Below, in pieces: positions 1 to 8,910 of a DNA stretch of 64,000 nucleotides. Source of the stretch: Dehalococcoides mccartyi 195 (GTDB lineage: Bacteria > Chloroflexota > Dehalococcoidia > Dehalococcoidales > Dehalococcoidaceae); assembly GCF_000011905.1 (NCBI RefSeq), contig NC_002936.3:248001-312000 (forward strand), read 5' to 3'. A program made the position numbers and the translations under genes. The stretch's first letter is position 1; the number at the start of each line of letters is the position of its first letter. The notes under the pieces were generated by a model, which had not been told where the DNA came from, made no database searches, and worked only from the letters and a program-made list of their open reading frames with translations.

Positions 1-7
1 TGAATTT

Positions 8-277
8 ATGAGCAGGACAGGTGTTGTTGAACGGGGAGAGGATGATTTTAACCTACGAATGCTTCAGAATGAACTGGATATCTGCGCCGAGGAAATGGGA
101 AGCGCTGGCTGTGAAGGGTGTTCATGCCAGCGCCTCTGTGACCGTTTATGGGCGTCAATAAAGCCCGCCAGAGATAATATGCTGTCAGTGGATGAGTATT
201 TTGATTACAGCCGGAAGTTTAAAGAGCTTCGGGCGGCAAGATACTGCCGCCAGTATTTGCCGTTGATTATCGCCTGA
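8..277 (+). CDS. Small Cys-rich protein, last gene of the early operon (copy 1)
   Basis: The 89-residue soluble protein has six cysteines, four of them clustered at about residues 35-44 (CEGCSCQRLC), which suggests metal binding or disulfides. I do not recognise the family. The start is supported in copy 2 by GAGAGGTG seven bases upstream of the ATG. It lies 12 bp after the preceding plus-strand gene, so it closes the early operon. Its 3' end overlaps the last gene of the convergent late operon by 11 bp. Confidence 0.7.
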   Translation: MSRTGVVERGEDDFNLRMLQNELDICAEEMGSAGCEGCSCQRLCDRLWASIKPARDNMLSVDEYFDYSRKFKELRAARYCRQYLPLIIA

Positions 278-611
278 ATGACAGGATTACGCCTAAAACA
301 GTACCGGCTGATATAGGCCAGAGTAAAAACCACTTGATTACAGACCATCCGCCATCCAGAAATGAATAATCCCATGCTACCAGTTTCGGTAAAGCGTGGG
401 TGAAAAACCCGATTAAACCGTTTGTGAAATTCGCAATTGTAATGCCAATATTGGCCATCGTGCTATCGGTATAACTCATTACCTGGAACCCCAGTAAGGC
501 ATTAAAAAAATTCTGCTCGGCAGTACCTATCCAAACACCGTCAAGTATCAGACACATAGCATTGCCGATTACGAAGGCAAATACTACCCATACCAGCCAT
601 TGAGGACGCAT
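267..611 (-). CDS. Small three-helix membrane protein, last gene of late operon (copy 1)
   Basis: The 114-residue protein has three hydrophobic segments at about residues 5-25, 50-72 and 88-110. There is no recognisable domain. Its ATG overlaps the stop of the upstream exported protein by one base (TGATG), so translation is probably coupled. As the distal member of the membrane-protein operon it may be part of the same envelope complex. That role is inferred from position only. Confidence 0.7.
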   Translation of the reverse strand: MRPQWLVWVVFAFVIGNAMCLILDGVWIGTAEQNFFNALLGFQVMSYTDSTMANIGITIANFTNGLIGFFTHALPKLVAWDYSFLDGGWSVIKWFLLWPISAGTVLGVILSFRR

Positions 612-2371
612 CAGAGACTCACCGTCTTTCTGTTTACCAGTTCAGTAGCCGCTACGACTACAAATGGCAGGACTGTCCATAAATCAGCTCCCAAAGCGGC
701 AGACAAGAACCCTGTCCAGATACCACCTGCGATGATACATGGCAATAATTTACGGGTTACTCCGAACGATATCATGGTAATAGCAGCTCCGCCGCCGAAT
801 ATAAACGGATACCAGACAAATTCAAGCGGGATACCTGCTTCGGATATAATCTCATTTATAGGGGACAGGAATTCAAGCCGGTCAGGATCCAGCGCTCCGA
901 AAAATCCGGCAGGCGTATCAGAAATTTCATCATCATCTATAATCTGAATACCTTTGTCATCTCCAGAAACTACTAATGCGCTCAAATTGTAGGCGTTGTA
1001 GCTGATTATAGCTGCCGAGACATCCGCATCGGTGGTTGTTGTCCGGAATGAGGGCGTGGCATCATTACTATTCCCGGATAGATCCGTAAATGTAGTGGCG
1101 TATTGCCATTCCCACGAGCCTTTTAATACCCCACCAATCGTTATTTTAGCGTAGTACAGGTAAGGCATGGATCCGTTAGCCCCGATAACCCAGTTATTGG
1201 CATTATCAGTAATAGAGCCAGCATAAGCGGCAGAATCAGCCAATATATTGTCAACGTATAAAGAAAATGTTCCCCCGGATAAAACAGTTTTTACTGTATG
1301 GTCGCTAGATATTATTCCGGTAGCTGTTAGTGTTACAGCAGGAGTATAGCCACCTACAACAAAATAATAATCATAACTGTCTGCTGACCAAGTTACGCCG
1401 CTGTCCGATGACGAACACTTAGTTCCACTGGCATAAGCATCCGAATTTTCTGACCACACCTTAATATAATTAGAAGCGTCTCCAGTCGGGCAAGAGAAAG
1501 CCAAGGCATAAGAAGTTCCGGAACTTAATTTTGCTGACTGACTTAAGTAAAATGTTTGGGCGCCAGCTGACCCACTGATAGTAGATGCGCTAATTGATCC
1601 AGTTGCAAGCGCAGTACCAGTTGGCACTCCTCCAGATACGGCGTAGATATATACATTAAAATTTCCGCTTGGCGCTAATATTTTCTGACACCATAATGTA
1701 ATACTGTTGACATATATATCGCTAATAGGGATAAAAGTTTGTCCATACCAATTTGCTCCGTAGACTCTGGATGTGGTGGCTGAATAATATGTGGCTTGGC
1801 TAATATTTGCTGCTGATCCGATTAGCGCAACAATTTCGCCTGCATTATTCGGGTAGCAAATATAAGCACCGCCTTTGTCGATTATTAATTTGCTGGTCCC
1901 GCTGGATGTATTTATATACCCACTCAACTCAATCTCAAAATCACTCCCCAGCTCCAAAGACGCAGAATCAACAACGCTCATACCGGCTGTGTCAGGGAAA
2001 TAGGCCAGTTTACCGCCCATAGCAGTTTCACCGCCTGTATACAGGCTGTAATTAAGAACGGAATTCTGCGCTATCTGGTCAATCCACATAATCCACGGAT
2101 CAGATCCTTGCCCGGGCATAAAAGGTATGTCATTACCGATGGAATCACGCAGGGCCAGATTAGTAAAGCCCGAATTAATGTAATACCCGTCCAGCAGGCT
2201 TTGGGTCGACCAGGTAAACGGCGCTGACACTTTCATGGCCGTATAACTGCTATTGGTAGCCCGGATATCCGCCCGGTATATAGCATCTGTTATATCAGAC
2301 GCTAAGATAGTGCCCGGCCCAATCAGCACGGACATGACAAACATACTGACTGCGATAATAAATTTTTTCAT
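611..2371 (-). CDS. Exported LamG-like surface protein with C-terminal membrane anchor (copy 1)
   Basis: The 586-residue protein starts with a Sec signal peptide ending near ILASD. A DUF2341/LamG-like beta-sandwich follows from about residue 25 to 460, split by a second beta-rich insert (about 190-350). The C-terminus has two or three hydrophobic helices (about 515-580). Serine, threonine, glycine and tyrosine are abundant, as in surface proteins. The start overlaps the preceding gene by 4 bp (ATGA). Concanavalin-like domains commonly bind glycans, so a spike or host-attachment role is plausible. Domain calls are pattern-based. Confidence 0.8.
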   Translation of the reverse strand: MKKFIIAVSMFVMSVLIGPGTILASDITDAIYRADIRATNSSYTAMKVSAPFTWSTQSLLDGYYINSGFTNLALRDSIGNDIPFMPGQGSDPWIMWIDQIAQNSVLNYSLYTGGETAMGGKLAYFPDTAGMSVVDSASLELGSDFEIELSGYINTSSGTSKLIIDKGGAYICYPNNAGEIVALIGSAANISQATYYSATTSRVYGANWYGQTFIPISDIYVNSITLWCQKILAPSGNFNVYIYAVSGGVPTGTALATGSISASTISGSAGAQTFYLSQSAKLSSGTSYALAFSCPTGDASNYIKVWSENSDAYASGTKCSSSDSGVTWSADSYDYYFVVGGYTPAVTLTATGIISSDHTVKTVLSGGTFSLYVDNILADSAAYAGSITDNANNWVIGANGSMPYLYYAKITIGGVLKGSWEWQYATTFTDLSGNSNDATPSFRTTTTDADVSAAIISYNAYNLSALVVSGDDKGIQIIDDDEISDTPAGFFGALDPDRLEFLSPINEIISEAGIPLEFVWYPFIFGGGAAITMISFGVTRKLLPCIIAGGIWTGFLSAALGADLWTVLPFVVVAATELVNRKTVSL

Positions 2372-3357
2372 GCGTGTTTACCCATCAATAAATATCCCAG
2401 ATACAGAGCATTAAGCAGCGTCAGAATGGCCAGAATAGCCGGATGCAAAAAACCCATCAGAGTTGAGCCATTCAACACATGGATGCCCGCAATCATAGCC
2501 GCCTGGTTGTCTGACCATTTGCTCTGTCCCCAGACAAACAATAGAATAACCAGTACTCCCACCCCGAAGCTGGTCACTATCTGCCAGTCCATGGAGAACA
2601 GTTCGGCCAATCCGGCTAGAAACGCTCCTACTACTGTTCCGTCCCATTGCAGTTTCCATTCATCAATTTTAATCGGGTTCCAGTCACGGTCTGAAGTATC
2701 AATAGTCTGGTTTTGCACCGAGAATATTTTGGGGCACATTGTCTGTAATCCAGGGATTGTGCCCTTGCCATAGGCCGCGCCGGTATCGTTTAAGATCGTG
2801 CCCTGATTAGTTTCAGTAAGGAGTTTGACCGCCCAGTTGATTTCCAGGGTACGGCATACCTCTATAACCCAGTTGCCCATCAGCACCTGATTCTCTGATT
2901 TAGTATCAAGCTGACTGTAATCAGAGCCGGTCAGGGTATAATTAACCTCCGGCGGGCTCCCCCAGTATTGTGGAGAGCCAACCATTTTTACTATCAGAGC
3001 AGCTTCCCATACGGGTGAATTATCAGCTGTAAAATAGAAGGCTGAATATCCCATGCCATAGCCGGAGTCAGCATAAGCGTAGGGTTCTACCGCTCCCAGC
3101 TGGGTTACTCCGTCAGTATCCATTAAGCGGAAGTGGAACAACTTGTTAGCCGGAGTAGTAGGCTGTCCAGAATCATAAGCAATAGTGTATTTAAATGCAT
3201 ACAGACTATCGCCGGCCTCAACGATATTATGAACCACTTGCACATCGTCTATTGAGAAGGTGGTAGGAGTAGTGGGATCAGCCGCCATTACCTGGGCAGC
3301 AGGACTTCCCAGTACCAAGACTACCGCCAGTAATAAGCCGCAAAGCACCTTTTTCAT
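2368..3357 (-). CDS. Exported protein with signal peptide and C-terminal membrane helices (copy 1)
   Basis: The 329-residue protein has a clear signal peptide (KK, hydrophobic core, cleavage near VMAAD). An extracytoplasmic domain of about 210 residues, rich in Tyr, Asp and Thr, follows. Three hydrophobic segments occupy about residues 240-325. I recognise no family. The architecture matches the next gene in the operon: signal, ectodomain, membrane-embedded C-terminus. It overlaps the ATPase stop by 4 bp (ATGA). A virion membrane or secretion-channel subunit is possible. Confidence 0.75.
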   Translation of the reverse strand: MKKVLCGLLLAVVLVLGSPAAQVMAADPTTPTTFSIDDVQVVHNIVEAGDSLYAFKYTIAYDSGQPTTPANKLFHFRLMDTDGVTQLGAVEPYAYADSGYGMGYSAFYFTADNSPVWEAALIVKMVGSPQYWGSPPEVNYTLTGSDYSQLDTKSENQVLMGNWVIEVCRTLEINWAVKLLTETNQGTILNDTGAAYGKGTIPGLQTMCPKIFSVQNQTIDTSDRDWNPIKIDEWKLQWDGTVVGAFLAGLAELFSMDWQIVTSFGVGVLVILLFVWGQSKWSDNQAAMIAGIHVLNGSTLMGFLHPAILAILTLLNALYLGYLLMGKHA

Positions 3358-4163
3358 AGTGATTTATCCCTGGCCAGGCGTTTATGCAACACTCCCATTG
3401 TTTTGGGACTAACACCCTGTTCGATTAAATCATCCATAATCCGGCGGTCCATTTCCCGGTGTTCTACCTCATCTTTGGGCGACAACGGCTCTTCTTCCAA
3501 TTGTCCCGGCCGCAGGTCAATTCGGGTTGTCGGTTTGATTATTTCAAACTTTTTCATACCCTCAAATATATCTACAGCCGCGAAAGTATCATAGTATTCG
3601 CGAATAGGCTTGGCAGTCAGCAATTTCGTCTTCAGCTGAGACCAGGGTTTACCGGTAAAAAAACCCAGGCAGTCAAAGGTCACCCAGCGGATTATTTCGC
3701 CTCTTTCCAGCTTGCGGTCTTTTCCCCAAGGCGACCAGTATAAGTCCCAGCATAGGGTTAAGAGATGGGTCTTATTACGCATCCGGTAATACAGATCGCC
3801 CCATTCCTGAATGGTATAGTTAAAGCCCATGCCACTTTTGCGCCGCTGTTTGGCGATATACGACATAAGCAGATTGAACATTGACATAGAACGTGACGAA
3901 TCCATGAAGTTGTCTATTTCATCAATAGAGACTATATGCCCCCTGAAATTCTCTATCGGGGTCATAATCATCTGTTCCATGGTGACCGGATGGGAGAGCA
4001 GGATTCGCTGGCCTTCAGAATCCCTCTCTTGCCGCAGATAAATATTGTAGCCCGGGAAAGTAGCAACCTGTCCATCCTTGGCAAGATGTAATACATCAAG
4101 ATAGGTCATACCTATACTTTTTCCGGAGCCTTCTGGACCGATAAATCCCCAGTTAAACGGCAT
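3354..4163 (-). CDS. P-loop ATPase of Zot/packaging type (copy 1)
   Basis: The 269-residue protein has Walker A GPEGSGKS at residues 9-16 and a Walker B-like HIVSIDEID near residue 80. Downstream motifs resemble Zot (filamentous phage assembly) and the packaging ATPases of membrane-containing viruses. No relaxase or VirB4 gene is present, so a conjugation coupling role is unlikely. The start is supported by AAGGGGGAAAG just upstream. It sits inside the membrane-protein operon, which fits assembly or DNA packaging at the membrane. Zot-like assembly and HerA/FtsK-type packaging cannot be separated without a profile search. Confidence 0.75.
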   Translation of the reverse strand: MPFNWGFIGPEGSGKSIGMTYLDVLHLAKDGQVATFPGYNIYLRQERDSEGQRILLSHPVTMEQMIMTPIENFRGHIVSIDEIDNFMDSSRSMSMFNLLMSYIAKQRRKSGMGFNYTIQEWGDLYYRMRNKTHLLTLCWDLYWSPWGKDRKLERGEIIRWVTFDCLGFFTGKPWSQLKTKLLTAKPIREYYDTFAAVDIFEGMKKFEIIKPTTRIDLRPGQLEEEPLSPKDEVEHREMDRRIMDDLIEQGVSPKTMGVLHKRLARDKSL

Positions 4164-4172
4164 CTTTCCCCC

Positions 4173-4601
4173 TTACGGTCCCCGATCATCTTTGGCGTCA
4201 CGGTTTGCCGCCAGTTTCTTTGAGGTATAAAGCTCAGGTGCAATCCGCTGTGATAGCGCCATCACGACTTCCTTGCGGGCCATCCCGTCTATGGAGACAT
4301 TGGCGGCCATTTTGAAAAGAAGTTTTTCTTCTCCTTCTTTGTCATTGGTGGCTTTACAGCGTGACAGGTATTCGACCGCGGAATTTACCTGCCCCTCATT
4401 CTTGAAACAGGTTCGCATAAGCAGTTTGAGAGGCGTTTCACCGGGGTCTACCAACTCCTTAATAACTGACGGGACTTGAGCGTCACCTATCAAATTTTGG
4501 ACGTCATCGACATTTATGCCACTGCCGTTGCCATTGTGGTTAGACGATGACTGGAAAGGGGTAAATCCGTTTTCAGTGCCAAATGGAGTTTTCCTAGCCA
4601 T
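4173..4601 (-). CDS. Soluble protein of the late operon (copy 1)
   Basis: The 142-residue protein has no membrane helices. A low-complexity Asn/Gly/Ser stretch lies at about residues 15-30, followed by a mostly helical charged domain. I do not recognise it. It lies 9 bp before the ATPase gene and directly after a single-helix membrane protein. A cytosolic partner of the ATPase is a reasonable guess from position. Confidence 0.65.
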   Translation of the reverse strand: MARKTPFGTENGFTPFQSSSNHNGNGSGINVDDVQNLIGDAQVPSVIKELVDPGETPLKLLMRTCFKNEGQVNSAVEYLSRCKATNDKEGEEKLLFKMAANVSIDGMARKEVVMALSQRIAPELYTSKKLAANRDAKDDRGP

Positions 4602-4964
4602 TTATGCCCCCGTTCCTGTAAAAGAGCTATAAATGAGGTAGATAAAAAACAGGAGAGCCAGCACAATCGCTACCTGCAAACCTATTTTTATGCGTTCAGG
4701 CCATGGATTGGTACGGGAAAATAGCTCTTTCACTAGGTAAGTCCAGTCCAGATATCGATATGTCCGTTCAGGCGGCTCTTTCATTTCAGCCGGTACCCGG
4801 TATTCACTGAGAACACCATTTACAGACTGATACAAAAATACTGTCTGCCCCCTGAAGCGCCAGCGCCGGCCGGCGGCATTTTCTATATGCTGAAGGCTGA
4901 AACCGTTTTCACGGTCCAGCACCAGAGTATTCGGTTTAAGATTGTTATTATTTTTATTCTTCAT
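4602..4964 (-). CDS. Tail-anchored small membrane protein (copy 1)
   Basis: The 120-residue protein has a basic, Asn-rich N-terminus and a soluble middle region. One hydrophobic helix lies near the C-terminus (about 93-113). The family is unknown. It abuts its neighbour with no gap. The topology matches the preceding 149-residue protein, so the two may form a pair of tail-anchored subunits. Confidence 0.65.
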   Translation of the reverse strand: MKNKNNNNLKPNTLVLDRENGFSLQHIENAAGRRWRFRGQTVFLYQSVNGVLSEYRVPAEMKEPPERTYRYLDWTYLVKELFSRTNPWPERIKIGLQVAIVLALLFFIYLIYSSFTGTGA

Positions 4965-4969
4965 AATTA

Positions 4970-5419
4970 TTACCCCGGTAAATGGAGTGTGCCGTTAGAG
5001 ATAAGCCCCACTATGACCATCAGAATAAACAGCAGGGTTATGGATAAAATTGTTATAGGAAGCCAGTTATTCAGCCATGATTGCTTGTGCTCTTTATCCA
5101 GGCTGACATGAGCCTCTTCCCTGCACTCATGAGAGATTGCATTAACTAGTTCACGTATGGATTTGGCATCACGTATATTTTCTTTTGTCCCGCCGAGAAG
5201 CACGGGGGCTGTATCCCGTTCGTTTATTACCAGAGTTGACGGTCCGATACCGTTTTCCCCTGGGATTAGAGCGTCAGGGAAAAGCACCCATGCCTCCCGG
5301 GTATCTTCATCTACAGCCACGCCCTTATATACCGGCAGATCTGGTTCCAAGATACGAGAGTCTTCGGTAAGTTTGAGTGACGGTTGTATCCGCTTTGTTT
5401 TCTGCCAGGGCATGCTCAT
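4970..5419 (-). CDS. Tail-anchored small membrane protein (copy 1)
   Basis: The 149-residue protein has a soluble N-terminal domain of about 110 residues and one strong hydrophobic helix at about 117-140, with a short polar tail. I do not recognise the family. There is no convincing Shine-Dalgarno sequence before ATG 5419; the codon-3 ATG is an alternative. It lies between the two-helix membrane proteins and the other tail-anchored protein. Confidence 0.65.
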   Translation of the reverse strand: MSMPWQKTKRIQPSLKLTEDSRILEPDLPVYKGVAVDEDTREAWVLFPDALIPGENGIGPSTLVINERDTAPVLLGGTKENIRDAKSIRELVNAISHECREEAHVSLDKEHKQSWLNNWLPITILSITLLFILMVIVGLISNGTLHLPG

Positions 5420-5434
5420 AGTAAAGAGTGGGGA

Positions 5435-5695
5435 CTAAGAATATTTCTTGCCGGATTTGCTTTTGCTGGAGCTTCTAGCGCCACGCACACCCTGGAATGT
5501 GAGCAGACCGCCGCCGAAGATCATGGCAACCAGGATCAGAAGAGGCAGCACGTTAGCAAACGGCTCGAGGCCGGTGTAATCGGCTATGTTGGCATCCCCG
5601 GTAATAGCGGCCACCCCGTCCAGGATGATCGGATAAATTACCAATGAAACCGCTATAGCAGCAACACCCAGGACGACCTTCCAAATATTTCCCAC
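5435..5695 (-). CDS. Small two-helix hydrophobic protein, VP1-like candidate coat protein (copy 1)
   Basis: The protein is 86 residues from the GTG at 5695, which follows GGAGGT at a 7-base spacing; a GTG at 5704 falls inside that ribosome site and is less likely. Helix 1 starts almost at the N-terminus (WKVVLGVAAIAV). Helix 2 contains LPLLILVAMI. The tail is basic, rich in Ser and Lys. It is a clear paralogue of the next gene upstream. Two-helix hydrophobic proteins of this size are the major coat proteins of spindle-shaped and some pleomorphic viruses. That role is inferred. Confidence 0.75.
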   Translation of the reverse strand: MGNIWKVVLGVAAIAVSLVIYPIILDGVAAITGDANIADYTGLEPFANVLPLLILVAMIFGGGLLTFQGVRGARSSSKSKSGKKYS

Positions 5696-5759
5696 TTTAT
5701 TCACCTCCTCTCATTACTGTGTATTTAAAAAATGGACAATCAGCTAAAGTTTCAGGCCA

Positions 5760-6215
5760 TCACCCGCGGCCTTTGACGCTTGACCAGATTCCGGCAACTA
5801 AGACTGAAATAATCGCAACCAATATCAACAGAGGAATAATGCCCGCGAATGCTCCCATACCGGTAAAGCCGGTCAAGGCATCGTGTTCGTAGGTAATAGT
5901 CAGAGTCCGTGAATCCTCAGCTGCTAGACCAGTCACGGTTAAAGTTTTGGTAGCTTGAGTCCATGTGCCGGCAACAGGAACATCAGTAACCTCATCTGAG
6001 GTAATGGATATAACCGAAGTATTGACGTTGTTATAAAGCTCATACGTAAGTACAACGCCCGCTGAGGTTTCACCCGCTCCGGTGGCCACAGCCGCTTCGG
6101 TCTCAACATACCTGTCAGTCTGGACGTCATGGGTACTGTCCATAACCATGGGGAAAATAATGAAAACGACTGCAATGCCAATAATTCCGATGACTACCCC
6201 AAATATCTTCTGCAA
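5760..6215 (-). CDS. Two-helix hydrophobic protein with central insert, first gene of late operon (copy 1)
   Basis: The protein is 151 residues from TTG 6215, which follows GGGGGTGAG; an ATG at 6236 in frame would place that site inside the gene. The preferred start makes the N-terminus align with the 86-residue paralogue (FGVVIGIIGIAVVF against WKVVLGVAAIAVSL). The C-terminal helices also align (IPLLILVAII against LPLLILVAMI). Between them it carries about 80 extra Thr/Val-rich residues, probably a small extracytoplasmic beta domain. It heads the leftward structural operon. Confidence 0.72.
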   Translation of the reverse strand: MQKIFGVVIGIIGIAVVFIIFPMVMDSTHDVQTDRYVETEAAVATGAGETSAGVVLTYELYNNVNTSVISITSDEVTDVPVAGTWTQATKTLTVTGLAAEDSRTLTITYEHDALTGFTGMGAFAGIIPLLILVAIISVLVAGIWSSVKGRG

Positions 6216-6361
6216 AGCCTTCTCACCCCCTTCCATAACAAAATATTTTTCTGTTATTTGCGATTGTAGAGGGTATTTTTTTATTTAAGGTCTACTCAAG
6301 TAGGCGTTAATCAGATAAATCTTTAATAAAATTAAGAAAATCTTTACTGAGGGATTTGGAC
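6216..6361. promoter_or_regulatory. Divergent control region between late operon and rightward block (copy 1)
   Basis: This AT-rich region lies between the leftward membrane-protein operon and the rightward block. It contains an inverted repeat CTACT-CA-AGTAG at 6292-6303. I cannot assign clear -35 and -10 boxes in either direction, so factor-dependent promoters are possible. Confidence 0.4.
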
Positions 6362-6658
6362 ATGTACACTGTAACTATGAATGCAGAAAAGCCGGAGAGG
6401 CAGAGAATGCCGGGCAAGACCCATGCAGTACTGGGGCTGAAAGAATCATCACACGAGGTGCTCTCGTTTGTTGACGATATCAAGTACCTCAGAAAAAAGG
6501 TGGGACCGCGCTCCCTGGCCAGAAGTTTGGGTGTCAGTAAAATGACTGAACTTTACTGGTCGCGGGGTGAACGGCTGCCGTCTAATCCAATGTTATATGA
6601 GAGTGTAAAAGGATGGGCGGAGAGGGAACGGGCAATAGATGCTGCGGCGGTTAGTTAA
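6362..6658 (+). CDS. Small HTH-like protein heading rightward block (copy 1)
   Basis: The protein is 98 residues from ATG 6362, which follows GAGGGA at a 7-base spacing; a TTG six bases earlier lies too close to that site. The segment RSLARSLGVSKMTELYW resembles a helix-turn-helix. The N-terminus is charged and unrecognised. Its 3' end overlaps the start of the exported 756-residue protein by 20 bp. It may regulate the divergent structural operons, judging from position and the HTH-like segment. Confidence 0.6.
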   Translation: MYTVTMNAEKPERQRMPGKTHAVLGLKESSHEVLSFVDDIKYLRKKVGPRSLARSLGVSKMTELYWSRGERLPSNPMLYESVKGWAERERAIDAAAVS

Positions 6659-8909
6659 ATTTATATCTGTTATAGTCCTGCTGGCTGGCCTGATTATTCA
6701 GCCGGCTGCTTCGGTAACAGCAGCTGACCAGCTGACCGTCCACTTCGAGCGTATCTACGAAAGCCCGGTCAGTGTGACCTTCCGTGTCACTATCACCAAT
6801 GAGGGTAAAGCCCTGCCCGACCTGCCGCTTGAAGTCCTATTTGACGGATTGAATGTCTCAGACCTATCTCGTCTTACTATTACAGAGCTGACCATAAATG
6901 AATATCAGGTCAGTTACCCTACCCAGTTTGAAACTATTGAAGAGAGTTATACTGCTACCGGTAAATTGGTACTCAGTATAGATGCCAGCGGCCAGACCCT
7001 ATACCAGGATGTTTCACTTCCGGTTATGGATAAATCAGGTAACCTGGTTTCATCCGGAGGGGAAATTATCAAATCAGGTGCCTATGATAGGATAGATCAG
7101 AAAACAGGTACGGTGTACTGGTTTACGGATATCCCGGTTGCCTGGCAAACCAGTACTATACAGGAGATTATCCCTATAGAATTGGCTGACTGGACAGCAA
7201 AATCCAAGTCTCTTAAGGACAATAAACTTAAGACCTCTATATCTTTACCTGAAAAGAGCCTGGAAAAGAACCCTAAAGGTGATACCGGCTGGGGCAGCGG
7301 TACCCGGGTATGGGACGTCACCTTATCTCTTCCCCTGCTGACTACTGATAGCGGATGGGGCAGTCAGGGACTGATGAAATGGGATTTAGCCGGCACAATC
7401 TACTATGATGATACTAACTCCAGCTGGTGGAATAATAACTGGCTGTACCGCCGTTTTATCGCCCTGGATATGACCACAATCTCCGAAACTCTGACCAATT
7501 TCCCGGTGTATATCAAACTGGATTCCACCAATTTTGATTTTAGCCGGGCACAGGATAATGGAGAGGATATCCGTTTTACAGATGGGGTGAGTAACCTGGA
7601 TTATGAGATTGTCAGCTGGGATTCTGTATCTGAAACAGCTGAGATTTATGTCAAGAATCCTGTTCAGCTGGCCAATGTGGCTACTGATGGCATATATATG
7701 TACTACGGGAATAAGGCCGTCAGTGATGGACAGAATCCCGCCGGTGTCTGGTCAAACGGATATGTGGCTGTGTACCATATGTCTGATGCCAGCTCTACCC
7801 TAATAAATAGCTCCGTAGGCAGCCTGCCAGGTACTAAATCCGGCGATATGGCCGCACAAACCGCCGGACTGCTGGGGTATGCCCAGTACTTTGACGGAAT
7901 AAATGACCAGATAATCGTTGCCTATAATGCCATTCTGGATATTACCAGCGGCAGCGTAGAAGCGATTATCCTGCCTGACAGCGCCGGTACAGACGGCTAT
8001 ATCTTTGCTAAGGGCAACCCTGCCCTGGGCTACTACTGCAATACCCGCTATATTGGCAGCATAAACCGGATAGAATGGGCGGGACCATCAGCTGTCCAGA
8101 GTAATAATGTTTTTACCGATACTGACTGGACATATATTTCGTTTACCTGCAATGGCCGGGCTATCAGCTTCTACCATAACGGCACTGCCGCCGGATCACA
8201 GACCCTGAGCTCTGACCCGGACACTAATACTGACGGGTTATATATTGGCAACCGGATGGGCGGCAGCAGCGGCAGCACCTATTTTGACGGTCTGATTGAT
8301 GAACTGCGTATCTCGGGTGTTGTCCGCTCGGCTGCCTGGTTGGCTGCTACTAATTTAAACCTTATGTCTCCGGATACTTTCCTCATTTTCGGCACAGAAG
8401 AGGGAAAGCCGGCAGATCCGGCTAACCTCTCAGCTGATATCTCAGGAAATAATATTGAACTGACCTGGGTAAAAGGTGACCTGTCCCTGTCTACGGTCAT
8501 TGTACGGGGCAGTCTGCATTATCCGGAATCACCAGATGATGGCCTGGTAGTATATGACGGCCCGGCTGAAAGCTTCACCGATACCGGTGCTGCCGGAGAA
8601 CTAAGCACTCACTACTACAGAGCCTGGGGATATTCCGGCTGGGGATATTCGGACGGATACAGCCAGGACAGAACGGAGGGAATCATGATTGGAGTTATCA
8701 TTACCCTGGGACTGATAGCTATTGCCTATATAAAGCGGGATATCATTATGACTATTATCGCCGGGATATCCCTGCTGCTCTTAGGCTACGGCATTATAGA
8801 TCCGGATATTGGCGGAAATGCCATTATACAGGCTCTGCCTATTATCCTGATGAGTGTTTACATGATAATCCGGGCAGCCATCTACGCTACTAACAGAAGA
8901 GAGGTATGA
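6639..8909 (+). CDS. Large exported DUF2341/LamG surface protein with membrane anchor (copy 1)
   Basis: The 756-residue protein has a signal peptide cleaved near VTAAD. An N-terminal beta-rich region runs to about residue 265. A DUF2341-like segment starts at the WWNNNWLYRRF motif (about 265-380). A LamG/concanavalin-like domain (about 390-590) contains AQYFDGINDQIIV and ends near FDGLIDELRISGVVR. An Fn3-like segment follows, then three hydrophobic helices (about 680-750). It shares its layout with the 586-residue protein of the opposite operon. A virion spike or adhesin is likely but unproven. Confidence 0.8.
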   Translation: MLRRLVKFISVIVLLAGLIIQPAASVTAADQLTVHFERIYESPVSVTFRVTITNEGKALPDLPLEVLFDGLNVSDLSRLTITELTINEYQVSYPTQFETIEESYTATGKLVLSIDASGQTLYQDVSLPVMDKSGNLVSSGGEIIKSGAYDRIDQKTGTVYWFTDIPVAWQTSTIQEIIPIELADWTAKSKSLKDNKLKTSISLPEKSLEKNPKGDTGWGSGTRVWDVTLSLPLLTTDSGWGSQGLMKWDLAGTIYYDDTNSSWWNNNWLYRRFIALDMTTISETLTNFPVYIKLDSTNFDFSRAQDNGEDIRFTDGVSNLDYEIVSWDSVSETAEIYVKNPVQLANVATDGIYMYYGNKAVSDGQNPAGVWSNGYVAVYHMSDASSTLINSSVGSLPGTKSGDMAAQTAGLLGYAQYFDGINDQIIVAYNAILDITSGSVEAIILPDSAGTDGYIFAKGNPALGYYCNTRYIGSINRIEWAGPSAVQSNNVFTDTDWTYISFTCNGRAISFYHNGTAAGSQTLSSDPDTNTDGLYIGNRMGGSSGSTYFDGLIDELRISGVVRSAAWLAATNLNLMSPDTFLIFGTEEGKPADPANLSADISGNNIELTWVKGDLSLSTVIVRGSLHYPESPDDGLVVYDGPAESFTDTGAAGELSTHYYRAWGYSGWGYSDGYSQDRTEGIMIGVIITLGLIAIAYIKRDIIMTIIAGISLLLLGYGIIDPDIGGNAIIQALPIILMSVYMIIRAAIYATNRREV

Positions 8910-8910
8910 T

